A stretch of DNA of 58,345 nt. Source: a virus. The stretch is taken from the IMG/VR virus record IMGVR_UViG_3300003937_000384, positions 1 to 58,345 of that record; one strand, 5' to 3'. Positions 7,985-15,751 of this stretch are shown in pieces (within the stretch, counting starts at the first letter, position 1; every line of letters starts with the position of its first letter). The notes under the pieces are model-generated. The model searched no databases and had not been told where the DNA came from. It saw only the letters and a list, made by a program, of their open reading frames with translations. A program made the translations under genes and the position numbers.

Positions 7985-8521
7985 ATGTGGACCTTGTTCA
8001 AGGTAGTCCGCTGGATCATCACCGGTCTTGCACTTTGGTGGCTGTGCGGTGTGGTGTTCGAAAAGGGCACGACGGCTGAGGGTGCCGTGTTCGGGTTGAT
8101 GCTGTTCGGGCAGCTGGTCTTCTGGCCCCTTGCGCTGCTGTGGGGCTTGCCGTGGCTGTTCCGTCGCCGCGCGCCCAAACTGAAGAAGCATAGGCCTGAA
8201 GAGTTTGAGCCCACTGTTTGCCATGACCATATCGCCTTGGACCTGGGCAGGGACACTATCTGGATCCGGGAGCCCGTGAAGGGCGAGCGCTACCTGCGGC
8301 GGGCTGAAGTGCTCGCCATCCGCACTGGGGAATACAGCTACAAAGGAGTCATCACCCATCGTCTGGAAGTCCAGGTGCGGGACGTTGTTCACCCGCTCTG
8401 GCTGGTTCCTTTCGTGCGCCACTCCGACCGTTGGCTCAAGAGCACAGCTGTCAATGAGACTGAGAGGGATGAATGGTTCGCTAGGATGAAAGCTTGGCTT
8501 ACTGAAACGCGCACCATCTAA
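7985..8521 (+). CDS. Hypothetical inner-membrane protein
   Basis: The 178-residue product has two N-terminal membrane segments (about 8-25 and 35-56), a basic patch (RRRAPKLKKHR) that should face the cytoplasm, and a soluble domain rich in beta strands. That layout recalls small PH-like membrane proteins, but I see no diagnostic motif. It is the last gene of the operon begun at 7160 and ends before a shared terminator with the convergent zinc-protein gene. Confidence 0.65.
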   Translation: MWTLFKVVRWIITGLALWWLCGVVFEKGTTAEGAVFGLMLFGQLVFWPLALLWGLPWLFRRRAPKLKKHRPEEFEPTVCHDHIALDLGRDTIWIREPVKGERYLRRAEVLAIRTGEYSYKGVITHRLEVQVRDVVHPLWLVPFVRHSDRWLKSTAVNETERDEWFARMKAWLTETRTI

Positions 8522-8564
8522 GCAGCCCCATTCCAGCGAATGCAGCTAGGCAGGAAAGCAGAGT

Positions 8565-8595
8565 GGCCCATCCTCCATGCGCGGAATGATGGGCC
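8565..8595. terminator. Hairpin between convergent genes
   Basis: GGCCCATC and GATGGGCC are perfect complements around a 15-nt loop. The hairpin lies between the envelope operon (ends 8521) and the convergent zinc-protein gene (ends 8607). There is no strong T-run, so a bidirectional terminator role is likely but unproven. Confidence 0.5.
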
Positions 8596-8606
8596 TATGT
8601 TGCCTC

Positions 8607-8837
8607 TTAGTCTTCGCTTTCCTCAGGCTCCAACTTGCTCAGTTCTCCCAGTCGCAATAAACCGCGCTCGATCATGCTCTGCGCACAAGCAACACAGTAT
8701 CGATCCCAGCCCCGGTCTTTTCGCACCCCTAGTCGAATGTCTCCGCGTTCGATCCTATGTTTACTGTTAGCTTGGCAGTTGTGGGCCTTCTTCGCCCTGT
8801 CTACCATTGTCGAGACGATCAAGGACTTAGTCGCCAT
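8607..8837 (-). CDS. Small CHCC zinc-finger protein
   Basis: The 76-residue product has Cys21, His27, Cys48 and Cys51 spaced C-x5-H-x20-C-x2-C, with basic residues between them (HRIERGDIRLGVRKDRG). That fits a compact zinc-binding, possibly DNA-binding, module reminiscent of PARP-type fingers. Its ATG (8837) lies inside the end of the helicase gene, an 11-bp overlap indicating translational coupling. The two products probably act together. Confidence 0.65.
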   Translation of the reverse strand: MATKSLIVSTMVDRAKKAHNCQANSKHRIERGDIRLGVRKDRGWDRYCVACAQSMIERGLLRLGELSKLEPEESED

Positions 8838-10623
8838 CGAACAGCTTCCTGCAAACGCTTGCTGTAAGGGCATCGAACTGCCCCCGAATGGTGTCCAGTT
8901 CCACCTGTGACATCTCACTTCGTTCCCCTGGCTTCCGGCCGACCAAGGTGTTCGCCGCCTCGTTGAGAGTGGTGACTACCACTACGTAGTTGTCGCGACC
9001 AAGCCGTCTGTGATCCAACTCTCGCCCGCCATGCTTAATTCCTCGCTCATTGAGAATTCGTCCTGCGTGGAGTTGAATAAGCTCGTTAAGAGCGTCTCTG
9101 GCGGCCTGTCGTTTTGCTGCCTTAGGGACAGCGATGGGCTTGAGGGCTTGGGTAGTAGGGTCAAAGTCTGCAGGGATAATTCCGCTCTGCTTCAACAGGC
9201 GAATGGCGTCTTCCTCTTCCTGCTTTAGGAGGTGGATTTCCTGCATTTCCACCTCGGACTGCTCTTTGACCTCGGGCTTCCCATTGGTAGTGTCGCGAGG
9301 CGCATACTCACGGAACTCCGTGGGATCTGCTGGATCCAAGCCTTCAAGAGGAAGAAGCTGGTCAAAGAAGGATTGGTCATCTTCGCTGAACTGCTGGAAG
9401 TCTCCCCACCTGGCGGCAATGTTGCCGCCCGCATGAAAGATCACACTGCCCTGGTTTACAACGTCCCCCGGCGCATCTTGCTTGATTACGCGCATGATTC
9501 GCCCAACGAATTGGACGAATGGAGACAGGTTGGAGAACACGCTAAGGACCGCCGCTACCGACAGGAACGGATGGTCAAAACCTTCGCCAAGTTTTCTCAC
9601 CTGTACGATCACGTCCAGTTGATGATTCGCCAGCCTTTGCATGACTTGGTCATTCTTTTTACTCTCACGGGAATGCACAAAATCGGCCTTCCTTCCCCGT
9701 GCGCGATAAGCCTCCACAATCTGAATGCAATGCTCATAATTCAATGCCGAGGCGATTACCTTTAGGCGTGGCTCCCCTGTCAAGTTACGGAGCCGGTCGA
9801 GCTCCCTGAGGGACGCATCAACAATGGTATTCAGTGTTTCTTCGGACGTTACGATGCTTCTGCGGAAATCCGCGTCCTCCTCACCTAGGCGTCGGACCTC
9901 ATCTAGGGAGACTTCAACCTCCGAATCGCCTGGTCGCCTGACATAGCGTAAGGTCTTCGGATTGAGTTGGATTGCTTTGAGCTGTTTAACATAGCCCGCT
10001 CTGATCGCCTTGAAGATTGGGTATGAGTAAACGACGGGACCGCTCATCATCTGGCCATCAGCTCTAAGAGGCGTGGCGCTGAAGTTCACGACCGAGGCTG
10101 CAGGGAATTTTGCTTTCAGGGCCTCATAGGTTGCTGCAACGCTATGATGGCCCTCGTCGAAAATGATCAGGTCAAAGAAGTCGGCAGGAAGCGTTCGCAA
10201 CCACTTGTTGCCATCGCCGGAAATCTGCTGGATGTTTGTAATGGCAACGTGTGCGGCGTCAAGGTCACTTCGATTTGCATCGGTGCCTCTTATTTCCACT
10301 GGCTCTGGATAATTGGGGCCGTCCATCACATCGCAGCGTGCATAGAATAGCTTCTCGCTACTAAAGTCGAAATCAGCTGCCAGCTGCGTTGCAATCGCAA
10401 CGCCGGGAGCGATGATCAATGCTCGTTTCGATTTATACGCAAATGGAGTGAGCGTTATAGTTCCTGACTTTCCGCATCCCACGGGCAGTACTACGCTAAC
10501 TTCTCTTATGTCCGCACCGTCAGCTACATGCTGTGCTAGCGCCTCATAGGCTCCTTGTTGCGGTTCTCTGACCTTCGGATTTCCAGTAATGCGGGGTGCG
10601 ACATCTTGGAACGGGCTAGACAC
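8827..10623 (-). CDS. Superfamily 2 DEAD/DEAH helicase
   Basis: The 598-residue protein has Walker A PVGCGKSG (47-54), DEGHH (156-160), SATPLRADG (182-190), GEGFDHP (346-352) and QFVGRIMR (371-378). These are the full SF2 motif set in the style of type I/III restriction motor subunits and UvrB-like helicases. The last about 150 residues are helical and acidic, with no nuclease motif that I can see. The GTG start is preceded by AGGAG. With its coupled zinc protein it may be an anti-phage or DNA-processing cargo of the IME. Confidence 0.85.
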   Translation of the reverse strand: MSSPFQDVAPRITGNPKVREPQQGAYEALAQHVADGADIREVSVVLPVGCGKSGTITLTPFAYKSKRALIIAPGVAIATQLAADFDFSSEKLFYARCDVMDGPNYPEPVEIRGTDANRSDLDAAHVAITNIQQISGDGNKWLRTLPADFFDLIIFDEGHHSVAATYEALKAKFPAASVVNFSATPLRADGQMMSGPVVYSYPIFKAIRAGYVKQLKAIQLNPKTLRYVRRPGDSEVEVSLDEVRRLGEEDADFRRSIVTSEETLNTIVDASLRELDRLRNLTGEPRLKVIASALNYEHCIQIVEAYRARGRKADFVHSRESKKNDQVMQRLANHQLDVIVQVRKLGEGFDHPFLSVAAVLSVFSNLSPFVQFVGRIMRVIKQDAPGDVVNQGSVIFHAGGNIAARWGDFQQFSEDDQSFFDQLLPLEGLDPADPTEFREYAPRDTTNGKPEVKEQSEVEMQEIHLLKQEEEDAIRLLKQSGIIPADFDPTTQALKPIAVPKAAKRQAARDALNELIQLHAGRILNERGIKHGGRELDHRRLGRDNYVVVVTTLNEAANTLVGRKPGERSEMSQVELDTIRGQFDALTASVCRKLFDGD

Positions 10624-11096
10624 GCTTGTTCTCCTGGATACGTATTCTGCTCATGCGAAGTTGGGCGGCGCATTATCTGTGCGCCGTATTGGTCAGCAGC
10701 GGCTGACGTGAGATGTTCATTGCTCGCGCGGGCGTAGATGTCGGCATATTTATTGGTCGTTTTCATCCCGTGCCACAATTATCATCCCGACAGATACATC
10801 TGCCGGGCTTCTTGACGCCTACTGCGAGCTTTTACTTTCCCCCTGAAATTCCCTGGCTGATGCGCCCTTCAGTCATGAGATCCTGCCTCAGGCAACCCAT
10901 CTATTCAATAGTTTGATGTCTGTCACATTTTTGGCGGGGCGCCGCGTGCCTTTCGGCAGGGCCAGACTTGGCAAGACGCGCCGGGACGGGTGGCAAAGCA
11001 GACAGCGAGGCGATAGCAAGAGTCCAGCCCCGAATCTTGGGCACCTGGAGTGGTTGATGGCGTTGCCTAATCATTGTCGCCGCGATCCCCCGGGCG
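10624..11096. other. Intergenic region without a convincing gene
   Basis: This 473-bp stretch separates the helicase start from the integrase end. It should contain the helicase promoter. An 80-residue minus-strand frame (10536-10778) overlaps the helicase start out of frame and could be a leader peptide, but codon use gives no support. Short plus-strand frames look spurious. Confidence 0.4.
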
Positions 11097-12773
11097 CTAC
11101 GACGCCTTCCTCATCCGACTTGCTGGCGTCGTGGAGTGCGCGCTTTTGGCAAGAGCGACCGCTTTTCGTTCACGTGCAGCTGCATTCACCACCCTCCGCT
11201 TCGCTCTGAGTTGCGCTTGCTTGAGAGACTGCGCTGCCTCTCCAGGCTGATAGGCCGGCAGACCTTCGGGAACGGGGAGAAGCGCTACCGCGTCTGCGCG
11301 CGATTGGAGCGTGGGCACATCTACATAGGTTCCGAGCTCGCCGGGCATATGCGCCTTGTGCCCCGTAATGGCAGCGGCAATAGAGCTAAGCACCCCCGCA
11401 TAGAGAAGCCGGGTGCTCGCAGTATGTCGGAACGAGTGGAAGCCCATGCCGGGCTGCATCATGCCCAAGCCAACAAGATAGGCGCGGAACTGATCTCCGA
11501 GGGCGTCCCCGTAGCCTGCCTTCTTATGCCAAGGCAGGTGGGGAAACAGGCGCTCATGGCCCGACTGCGCTACATCTTCGACGTAAGTTAAGAAGCCCGC
11601 CTCCAACAAGCGTGGGTGGAGTGGGATGAAGCGCAAGGAGTTTGCGTTTTTCAGCTTTTGATCCCGCCGCCCCGCACGAATGTGGATTCCCCAAATGCCA
11701 TTCACCTCGGCCACATCGTCGGCATAGAGTTGCCCAAGCTCGTTGACCCGCGCCCCAGTGCCCGCTGCTAGCAGGACTCCCCAGTATCGATCAGGCCGCT
11801 CCTCTGACCAGGGAAGGAACTTCTCCATATCGAAGAGTTGGTTGATTTCCTCAATGCTGAAGGGGCGACGGGGGAGCGTGGCGATTGCGGTGGCCGAGCT
11901 CTGGCGCTTGATTCCATCGAGCGGCGAACGTGTGAGCAGCCCACCGGCTACTTGTGCATTGAGGAAGCTGGCCAGTCGGTCACGATGTTTGCCTAGAGTC
12001 CGATCAGACAGGCCCGCGATAACGAGCCCTTTGGCGCGTTGTTGCTTGACCTTGGCGATGATTTGCGCGGCGCTCAGTTCTTTGTATTCTGCCTTCTTGC
12101 GCGCATTGCTCGGCCAGTCATGAAGCCCATTTAGGAAGGCGCGCACTTGGGTCTCCCCCACTTGCGACATGAGCAGGTCGAGCCCTGCTATTTCGCGGAA
12201 GATGGTGAGCGTGTTTTCACTGTCGAGCAGATTGCCTGGCGATGTCTTAGCGTTCCTAAGGTCTTCCAGGTAGAGACCAACACGCTTTGTCAGGGTGTCC
12301 CCGGCTCCGGGCAGCGGTGAACTTTGGGCAAAGCCTGAGCTCGCGAGTCCCTTGATGGTGTCCAGCAGAGCTTTGGCGTCCTCGCGTCCATTCACCTGTA
12401 GGTCGGTCAATCTCGCGCCGTTAGGCAGCTCAATGTTCCCGGTCCAGCGGTCAATGGTTCCGGCCAACGCTCTCAGCAGGGCGTCCCGATCCTTCTCGGT
12501 CATTGGGCTACGTCTGATGCGGTCGAATGCCTGAGAGAGTGCCACAGCGGCGCTTGCCGCTGTAAGCCGCATCAGATCGATTGAAGCAGGGGGCAGGCGT
12601 CGCACCAGGTAGCGGGAGCCAATAAGAGGCTGTAGATCCGTAGGCACAAAAAAACGGACGTATAGCCCGCTCGGTCGGCGCAGGAAAAATGGCTTTGGCA
12701 CGGAGTGATACCTACTTTGATACCTGCAGACAGGCTCAGTTCGTGTATCACTCCGATGCCAAAACCCTTGCAA
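11097..12773 (-). CDS. int: Tyrosine integrase of the ssrA island
   Basis: The product is up to 558 residues. It has a DUF6538-like N-terminus (FFLRRPSGLYVRFFVPTDL), a SAM-like core-binding region, and catalytic motifs GARVNELGQL (Arg), SFRHTASTRL (H-x-x-R) and GELGTYVDV (nucleophile Tyr). The C-terminus is a basic helical tail. The TTG at 12773 gives the longest form; GTG 12701 is an attractive alternative because the conserved domain starts right after it. The gene begins about 35-105 bp from the ssrA 3' end and reads into the island, so it should catalyse integration and excision there. Confidence 0.9.
   Translation of the reverse strand: MQGFWHRSDTRTEPVCRYQSRYHSVPKPFFLRRPSGLYVRFFVPTDLQPLIGSRYLVRRLPPASIDLMRLTAASAAVALSQAFDRIRRSPMTEKDRDALLRALAGTIDRWTGNIELPNGARLTDLQVNGREDAKALLDTIKGLASSGFAQSSPLPGAGDTLTKRVGLYLEDLRNAKTSPGNLLDSENTLTIFREIAGLDLLMSQVGETQVRAFLNGLHDWPSNARKKAEYKELSAAQIIAKVKQQRAKGLVIAGLSDRTLGKHRDRLASFLNAQVAGGLLTRSPLDGIKRQSSATAIATLPRRPFSIEEINQLFDMEKFLPWSEERPDRYWGVLLAAGTGARVNELGQLYADDVAEVNGIWGIHIRAGRRDQKLKNANSLRFIPLHPRLLEAGFLTYVEDVAQSGHERLFPHLPWHKKAGYGDALGDQFRAYLVGLGMMQPGMGFHSFRHTASTRLLYAGVLSSIAAAITGHKAHMPGELGTYVDVPTLQSRADAVALLPVPEGLPAYQPGEAAQSLKQAQLRAKRRVVNAAARERKAVALAKSAHSTTPASRMRKAS
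12701..12755. promoter_or_regulatory. Inverted repeat at the integrase start
   Basis: CGGAGTGATAC (12701-12711) and GTATCACTCCG (12745-12755) are exact complements. Between them lies a direct repeat of TGATACCT (at about 12706 and 12719). The block sits over the alternative integrase start and next to the att core. It could hold integrase arm sites or an autoregulatory operator. Confidence 0.45.
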
Positions 12774-12803
12774 AATCAGCCACTTAGTGATAGATTTTGC
12801 AAG
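12767..12803. repeat. 11-bp inverted repeat beside the att core
   Basis: CTTGCAAAATC (12767-12777) and GATTTTGCAAG (12793-12803) are perfect complements with a 15-bp spacer, ending 2 bp before the att core. It may be an integrase or excisionase binding site, or an imported terminator for ssrA; there is no good T-run after it on the minus strand. Confidence 0.5.
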
Positions 12804-12805
12804 CA

Positions 12806-12824
12806 GTTGGTGGAGGTGGGCGGA
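12806..12824. repeat. Proximal att core in the ssrA 3' end
   Basis: GTTGGTGGAGGTGGGCGGA includes the encoded CCA end and acceptor strand of ssrA (minus strand). It differs by one base from the copy at 318-336. Integration here leaves the tmRNA intact. Confidence 0.7.
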
Positions 12825-13161
12825 ATTGAACCGCCGTCCGAAGGCACTCCATCCCCAGCACTACATGCTTAGCTCACCGTTGGATCTCGTCCCCGAACAG
12901 CACGGTGCGCAAAGCGCATCCGGGAACCAGCCTGTTGTGTTCTAGTGCCGGACTGACAGGCAGCCACCCAGCGCGATTCCATGATAGTGACTCTACACCG
13001 CGAGCATGGACACAAGCGGTTTCGAGGCTTAGGCCTTAAGCGGCCAGAGCGTAGTTGTCGTCGTTGGCAACTAGAGTTTTGCAGCTGGATTTACGAGGAA
13101 AGCTACCCCCTCGGCATGCGCCAGGCGACTTCACAACCCCCGTCGAAACCAATGCACCCCC
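12808..13161 (-). ncRNA. ssrA: Transfer-messenger RNA (tmRNA)
   Basis: The minus-strand RNA is about 354 nt and rescues stalled ribosomes with SmpB. The 5' end GGGGGUG pairs with CACCUCC before the encoded ACCA, forming a 7-bp acceptor stem. The T-arm region reads GGUUCAAUUCC (complement of 12823-12833). The tag frame at 13036-13068 encodes ANDDNYALAA followed by stop. The 5' segment also has the usual UUCGACG motif. The 3' end is the island attachment site. Confidence 0.95.
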
Positions 13162-13169
13162 GGTTTCTT

Positions 13170-13196
13170 CAAGTATTGCAAGGCTTTTGGGGTCAA
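13170..13196 (-). promoter_or_regulatory. Probable ssrA promoter
   Basis: On the minus strand TTGACC (13196-13191) and TACTTG (13175-13170) are separated by 15 bp, with the first G of tmRNA 9 nt beyond the -10. Spacing is short, so the exact hexamers are uncertain, but position relative to the RNA 5' end fits. Confidence 0.5.
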
Positions 13197-13358
13197 TGCT
13201 GGCAAAAAGCTGGCACTAACCCTGCCCAACGAGCCGAATAGTACGGCAATCTTCCTGAACAGTCACGCGGCAAGTCATTCCTGTTCATCTTCACTTGCTG
13301 AACAATCGCAGCGTATGCGACGCTCTGGCCGGACGCTTAAGGGGCAAGGAGCTCCGGC

Positions 13359-14192
13359 ATGTCGGTCACGCAATTGCTGGGACCAAGCAGCTACCTGTCT
13401 TACCTTGGTAAGGCGGGTGACGGCTGTGACGCCAACACGCACAAGGCGAGGGTGGAGTTTGAGCCTGGCACGCCAGTCGATGCCTATGTGAAGGTTTATG
13501 ACGAAGGTGACGCGCCCAAGGGTCTCGTCAACGAACTCATCGGCTACGTCTTGGCGAAGCATGCTGACATCGATGTGCCGGTGCGATCCGCGATCATGTT
13601 GTTGTCGAATGCCCAGACGGGCTACCTGCCTGATGGGTTCAGGCCGATGAAGGACGCGAGCGGCAGCGTCGTGGCGTGGTGCGTCGAGGACGTTGGCGGC
13701 AACACTCCAAAGCAGGCCTTTAGATGGAAAGAAGAGCAGGGGCTAGAGGCACTTCGTGATGACCTAAAGAAGTGGCAGAAGCTGGTTGATGTGGTTGCAC
13801 TGGATGCTTGGGTACTCAATGAGGATCGGAATCTCGGAAACCTCGTCCGCATGGCGCCAGGGAAATATGCTGTTATTGATCACGGCCGGGTCTGTACGGG
13901 GAACGCGTGGGCTGTTCCTTTGGATAGAGCTCGGGTGAGTCACACGAATAAGCTGGCTCTCGCCGCTTGGGACTCTCATAACGTCGAGCAGGCCCCTGCG
14001 AAAGTCAGATCCGGAGTTCTCAGCGCATTTGAGGCTCATGCAACCGTTCTCGCCAAGGCGGATCTCGACTTGTTGGAGTGGCTGCCCCGTCTTGTGGAGG
14101 GCCTAGAGGAACAAGACGTGAAGGATTTCCTGCAGCAGCGCGCAACTTCCGTCCCGAAACACTACAAGACAGCATTCCAGGTGCTGCTATGA
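13359..14192 (+). CDS. HipA-like serine/threonine kinase
   Basis: The 277-residue protein resembles the short HipA-type kinases. Visible features are a candidate ATP-binding Lys in YVKVY (Lys45), Glu59 (NEL), the catalytic loop D149...N154EDRNLGN161 and the metal-binding IDHG (173-176). It lacks the N-terminal half of full-length HipA (about 440 residues) and no HipB-like antitoxin is adjacent. AGGAG lies 8 nt before the ATG. Its stop overlaps the next start (ATGA), so it heads a coupled three-gene cassette. A kinase effector or sensor in defence or persistence is inferred. Confidence 0.75.
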   Translation: MSVTQLLGPSSYLSYLGKAGDGCDANTHKARVEFEPGTPVDAYVKVYDEGDAPKGLVNELIGYVLAKHADIDVPVRSAIMLLSNAQTGYLPDGFRPMKDASGSVVAWCVEDVGGNTPKQAFRWKEEQGLEALRDDLKKWQKLVDVVALDAWVLNEDRNLGNLVRMAPGKYAVIDHGRVCTGNAWAVPLDRARVSHTNKLALAAWDSHNVEQAPAKVRSGVLSAFEAHATVLAKADLDLLEWLPRLVEGLEEQDVKDFLQQRATSVPKHYKTAFQVLL

Positions 14193-15040
14193 ATCTGACA
14201 AGTCTACTCAGGACGTCCAATTCGAGTGCTGGCCAGGCCGTTGAAGGCGTGTGGCAGAACATTCGCTGGCTGCCTGATGCGGCCACAGGTGAAGTATTGA
14301 ACCTTGGCGTCCGGTTCAGGGCAGGCACTGGACAGAGCATAGTGCGCCTGATCGACTCATTCGATAGGGTCAAATGTCTTTATGACGCCAGCGTGGCAAG
14401 CGATGCGGAGTTTCTCGTGAGGGTCGTCGGTGACGCGTTGGCGGCTGGATTCGAGATACCAGCAACTGGCATCTTCCTCAGCGAGGAAAAGTATGCCTCC
14501 GGAACCAACGCCCGTGCAGTTGTCGATGACCTTTTTTTCCGAACCGTTCCGCTGGCCCGCCCGCGCGCGGACGCAGAGCGCGGCGGCAAGGGGCTGAAGA
14601 CGGAGCCGAATGACGCCATCAGAAGTGTCGTCTTTGACGAGCTACGGCGCATCTCAGGACTTCGCGCTGAGTCCATCATCCGCGGGGAGAACCAATTCGA
14701 GGTTAGGGAGCCCGGGAAGACTCACTACCTAGATATTCCACTCCAGTCCAATCGGGCGCTCGGTACGATCGTCTCGGCAAGGTTCGCCAAAAGGAAGGAT
14801 GCCGAGCTAAGGCTCTTGCGCGCAGACAACGATCTGCAGATTGCAAAGCGTGTCTACCAAGGAGATCGGATGCTGATGTACGTGGTTCGACATGATTCAG
14901 GAGCTGCAGCAGCCGAGCGGTTTGATGAGCTGCTGGATGATTTCTCATGGAAATTCAGTAGGGTCGGAGTAGAAATGAAGAGCTACTCTGATCCTCTGCT
15001 GGTTGCCGAAGACGTCGTCACTGATATGTTGGCCGCCTAG
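14189..15040 (+). CDS. DUF3037-like protein of the HipA cassette
   Basis: The 283-residue product has an N-terminal segment (VWQNIRWLPDAATGEVLNLG) resembling the start of DUF3037 proteins, which often neighbour short HipA kinases. The rest is mixed alpha/beta without motifs I know. It overlaps the kinase stop by 4 bp and is followed 12 bp later by the third gene. It may be the partner, target or antitoxin of the kinase; the sequence alone does not say which. Confidence 0.6.
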   Translation: MNLTSLLRTSNSSAGQAVEGVWQNIRWLPDAATGEVLNLGVRFRAGTGQSIVRLIDSFDRVKCLYDASVASDAEFLVRVVGDALAAGFEIPATGIFLSEEKYASGTNARAVVDDLFFRTVPLARPRADAERGGKGLKTEPNDAIRSVVFDELRRISGLRAESIIRGENQFEVREPGKTHYLDIPLQSNRALGTIVSARFAKRKDAELRLLRADNDLQIAKRVYQGDRMLMYVVRHDSGAAAAERFDELLDDFSWKFSRVGVEMKSYSDPLLVAEDVVTDMLAA

Positions 15041-15052
15041 GAGGAGCTCGGT

Positions 15053-15751
15053 TTGGACGGACAGCTAGACAGCGAACCTGATGCACCCACTGAGGACTTG
15101 GGTGAGTTTGGGGGTTCGGGCTGGTATCGACGGACCAGAGCAGATCTCTATGCTGCCGCGACGCACCTATTCGCCTTTCAGCGGGAAAGGGAATGCGAGC
15201 GCTACTTTCTCTTAGCGGCGATCCGTAGGACGCTCTCCCTGGAGATGGCGTTCCGCCAAGCTGTTGACTCGAAGAACGGTCAAATGGCTATGACCATTGT
15301 CAGGTTGAATCTTGATACCTTGGCCAGGACATACGCACTTTACTGGGCCGAGCAGACTCCCGGTCTGACGGCGGAAGAGTTTGCCAGGCGTGTCGCATCG
15401 GGTGTGAGTATCAAGGATATGAAGCTTCGTGGGGCAAAGGAAAAGGCTAGCGATCGATGGCTGATAGATCAGATTAAGCCCTTGGCAGATTGGATCCCGG
15501 ATGTCTATCGACGAACATCGGGTGCCATCCATTTCTCTGAATTTCACATCGCGCAGATGCTCCAGCAGTCCAAAAAAAAGGGTGCGGAAGGGGACGGTTC
15601 CGTCCTCATAAGGCTGGCTCTTGGGCCGACCGATGAAGTGCGAAGCCCGACCCGTTACCGCGAGGTTTCCCAAGCCTTTCTCCACATTACGATGATGTTG
15701 ATCGCACTGCTAAAGCACAGGTGTGAGCTAGCCCATCTTGCCAGGCAGTAA
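15053..15751 (+). CDS. Third cassette gene with an HEPN-like motif
   Basis: The 232-residue protein is almost all helix and resembles DUF5677-type proteins. YRRTSGAIH (152-160) gives R-x5/6-H, the spacing of HEPN ribonuclease active sites. Conserved-looking polar residues occur in the preceding helices. It starts at TTG 15053 with AGGAGG at 15040-15045. Its last 24 bp overlap the convergent integrase end. If the HEPN reading is right, this would be an RNase effector; the motif is short, so chance remains possible. Confidence 0.55.
   Translation: MDGQLDSEPDAPTEDLGEFGGSGWYRRTRADLYAAATHLFAFQRERECERYFLLAAIRRTLSLEMAFRQAVDSKNGQMAMTIVRLNLDTLARTYALYWAEQTPGLTAEEFARRVASGVSIKDMKLRGAKEKASDRWLIDQIKPLADWIPDVYRRTSGAIHFSEFHIAQMLQQSKKKGAEGDGSVLIRLALGPTDEVRSPTRYREVSQAFLHITMMLIALLKHRCELAHLARQ

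Larger units (their letters stand above)
318..12824. mobile_element. Integrative and mobilizable element in ssrA
   Basis: The element is bounded by direct repeats of the ssrA 3' end (318-336 and 12806-12824). Its integrase starts right inside the ssrA-proximal repeat. It contains a MOBQ-type relaxase with a predicted oriT, a small accessory gene, a prepilin-adhesin, a JAB-like lipoprotein, an XRE regulator with a three-gene operon, and a helicase plus zinc protein. No type IV coupling protein or secretion genes are visible, so transfer would need a helper. Boundaries rest on the repeats, not on an empty-site comparison. Confidence 0.7.

Noticed and set aside
10536-10778. 80-residue minus-strand frame upstream of the helicase
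   Set aside because: It overlaps the helicase start out of frame and shows no coding signal beyond being open; kept only as a possible leader.
13162-13358. Prophage attL next to ssrA
   Set aside because: No second copy of any segment could be found in the window, since the right end of the prophage is missing; left open.
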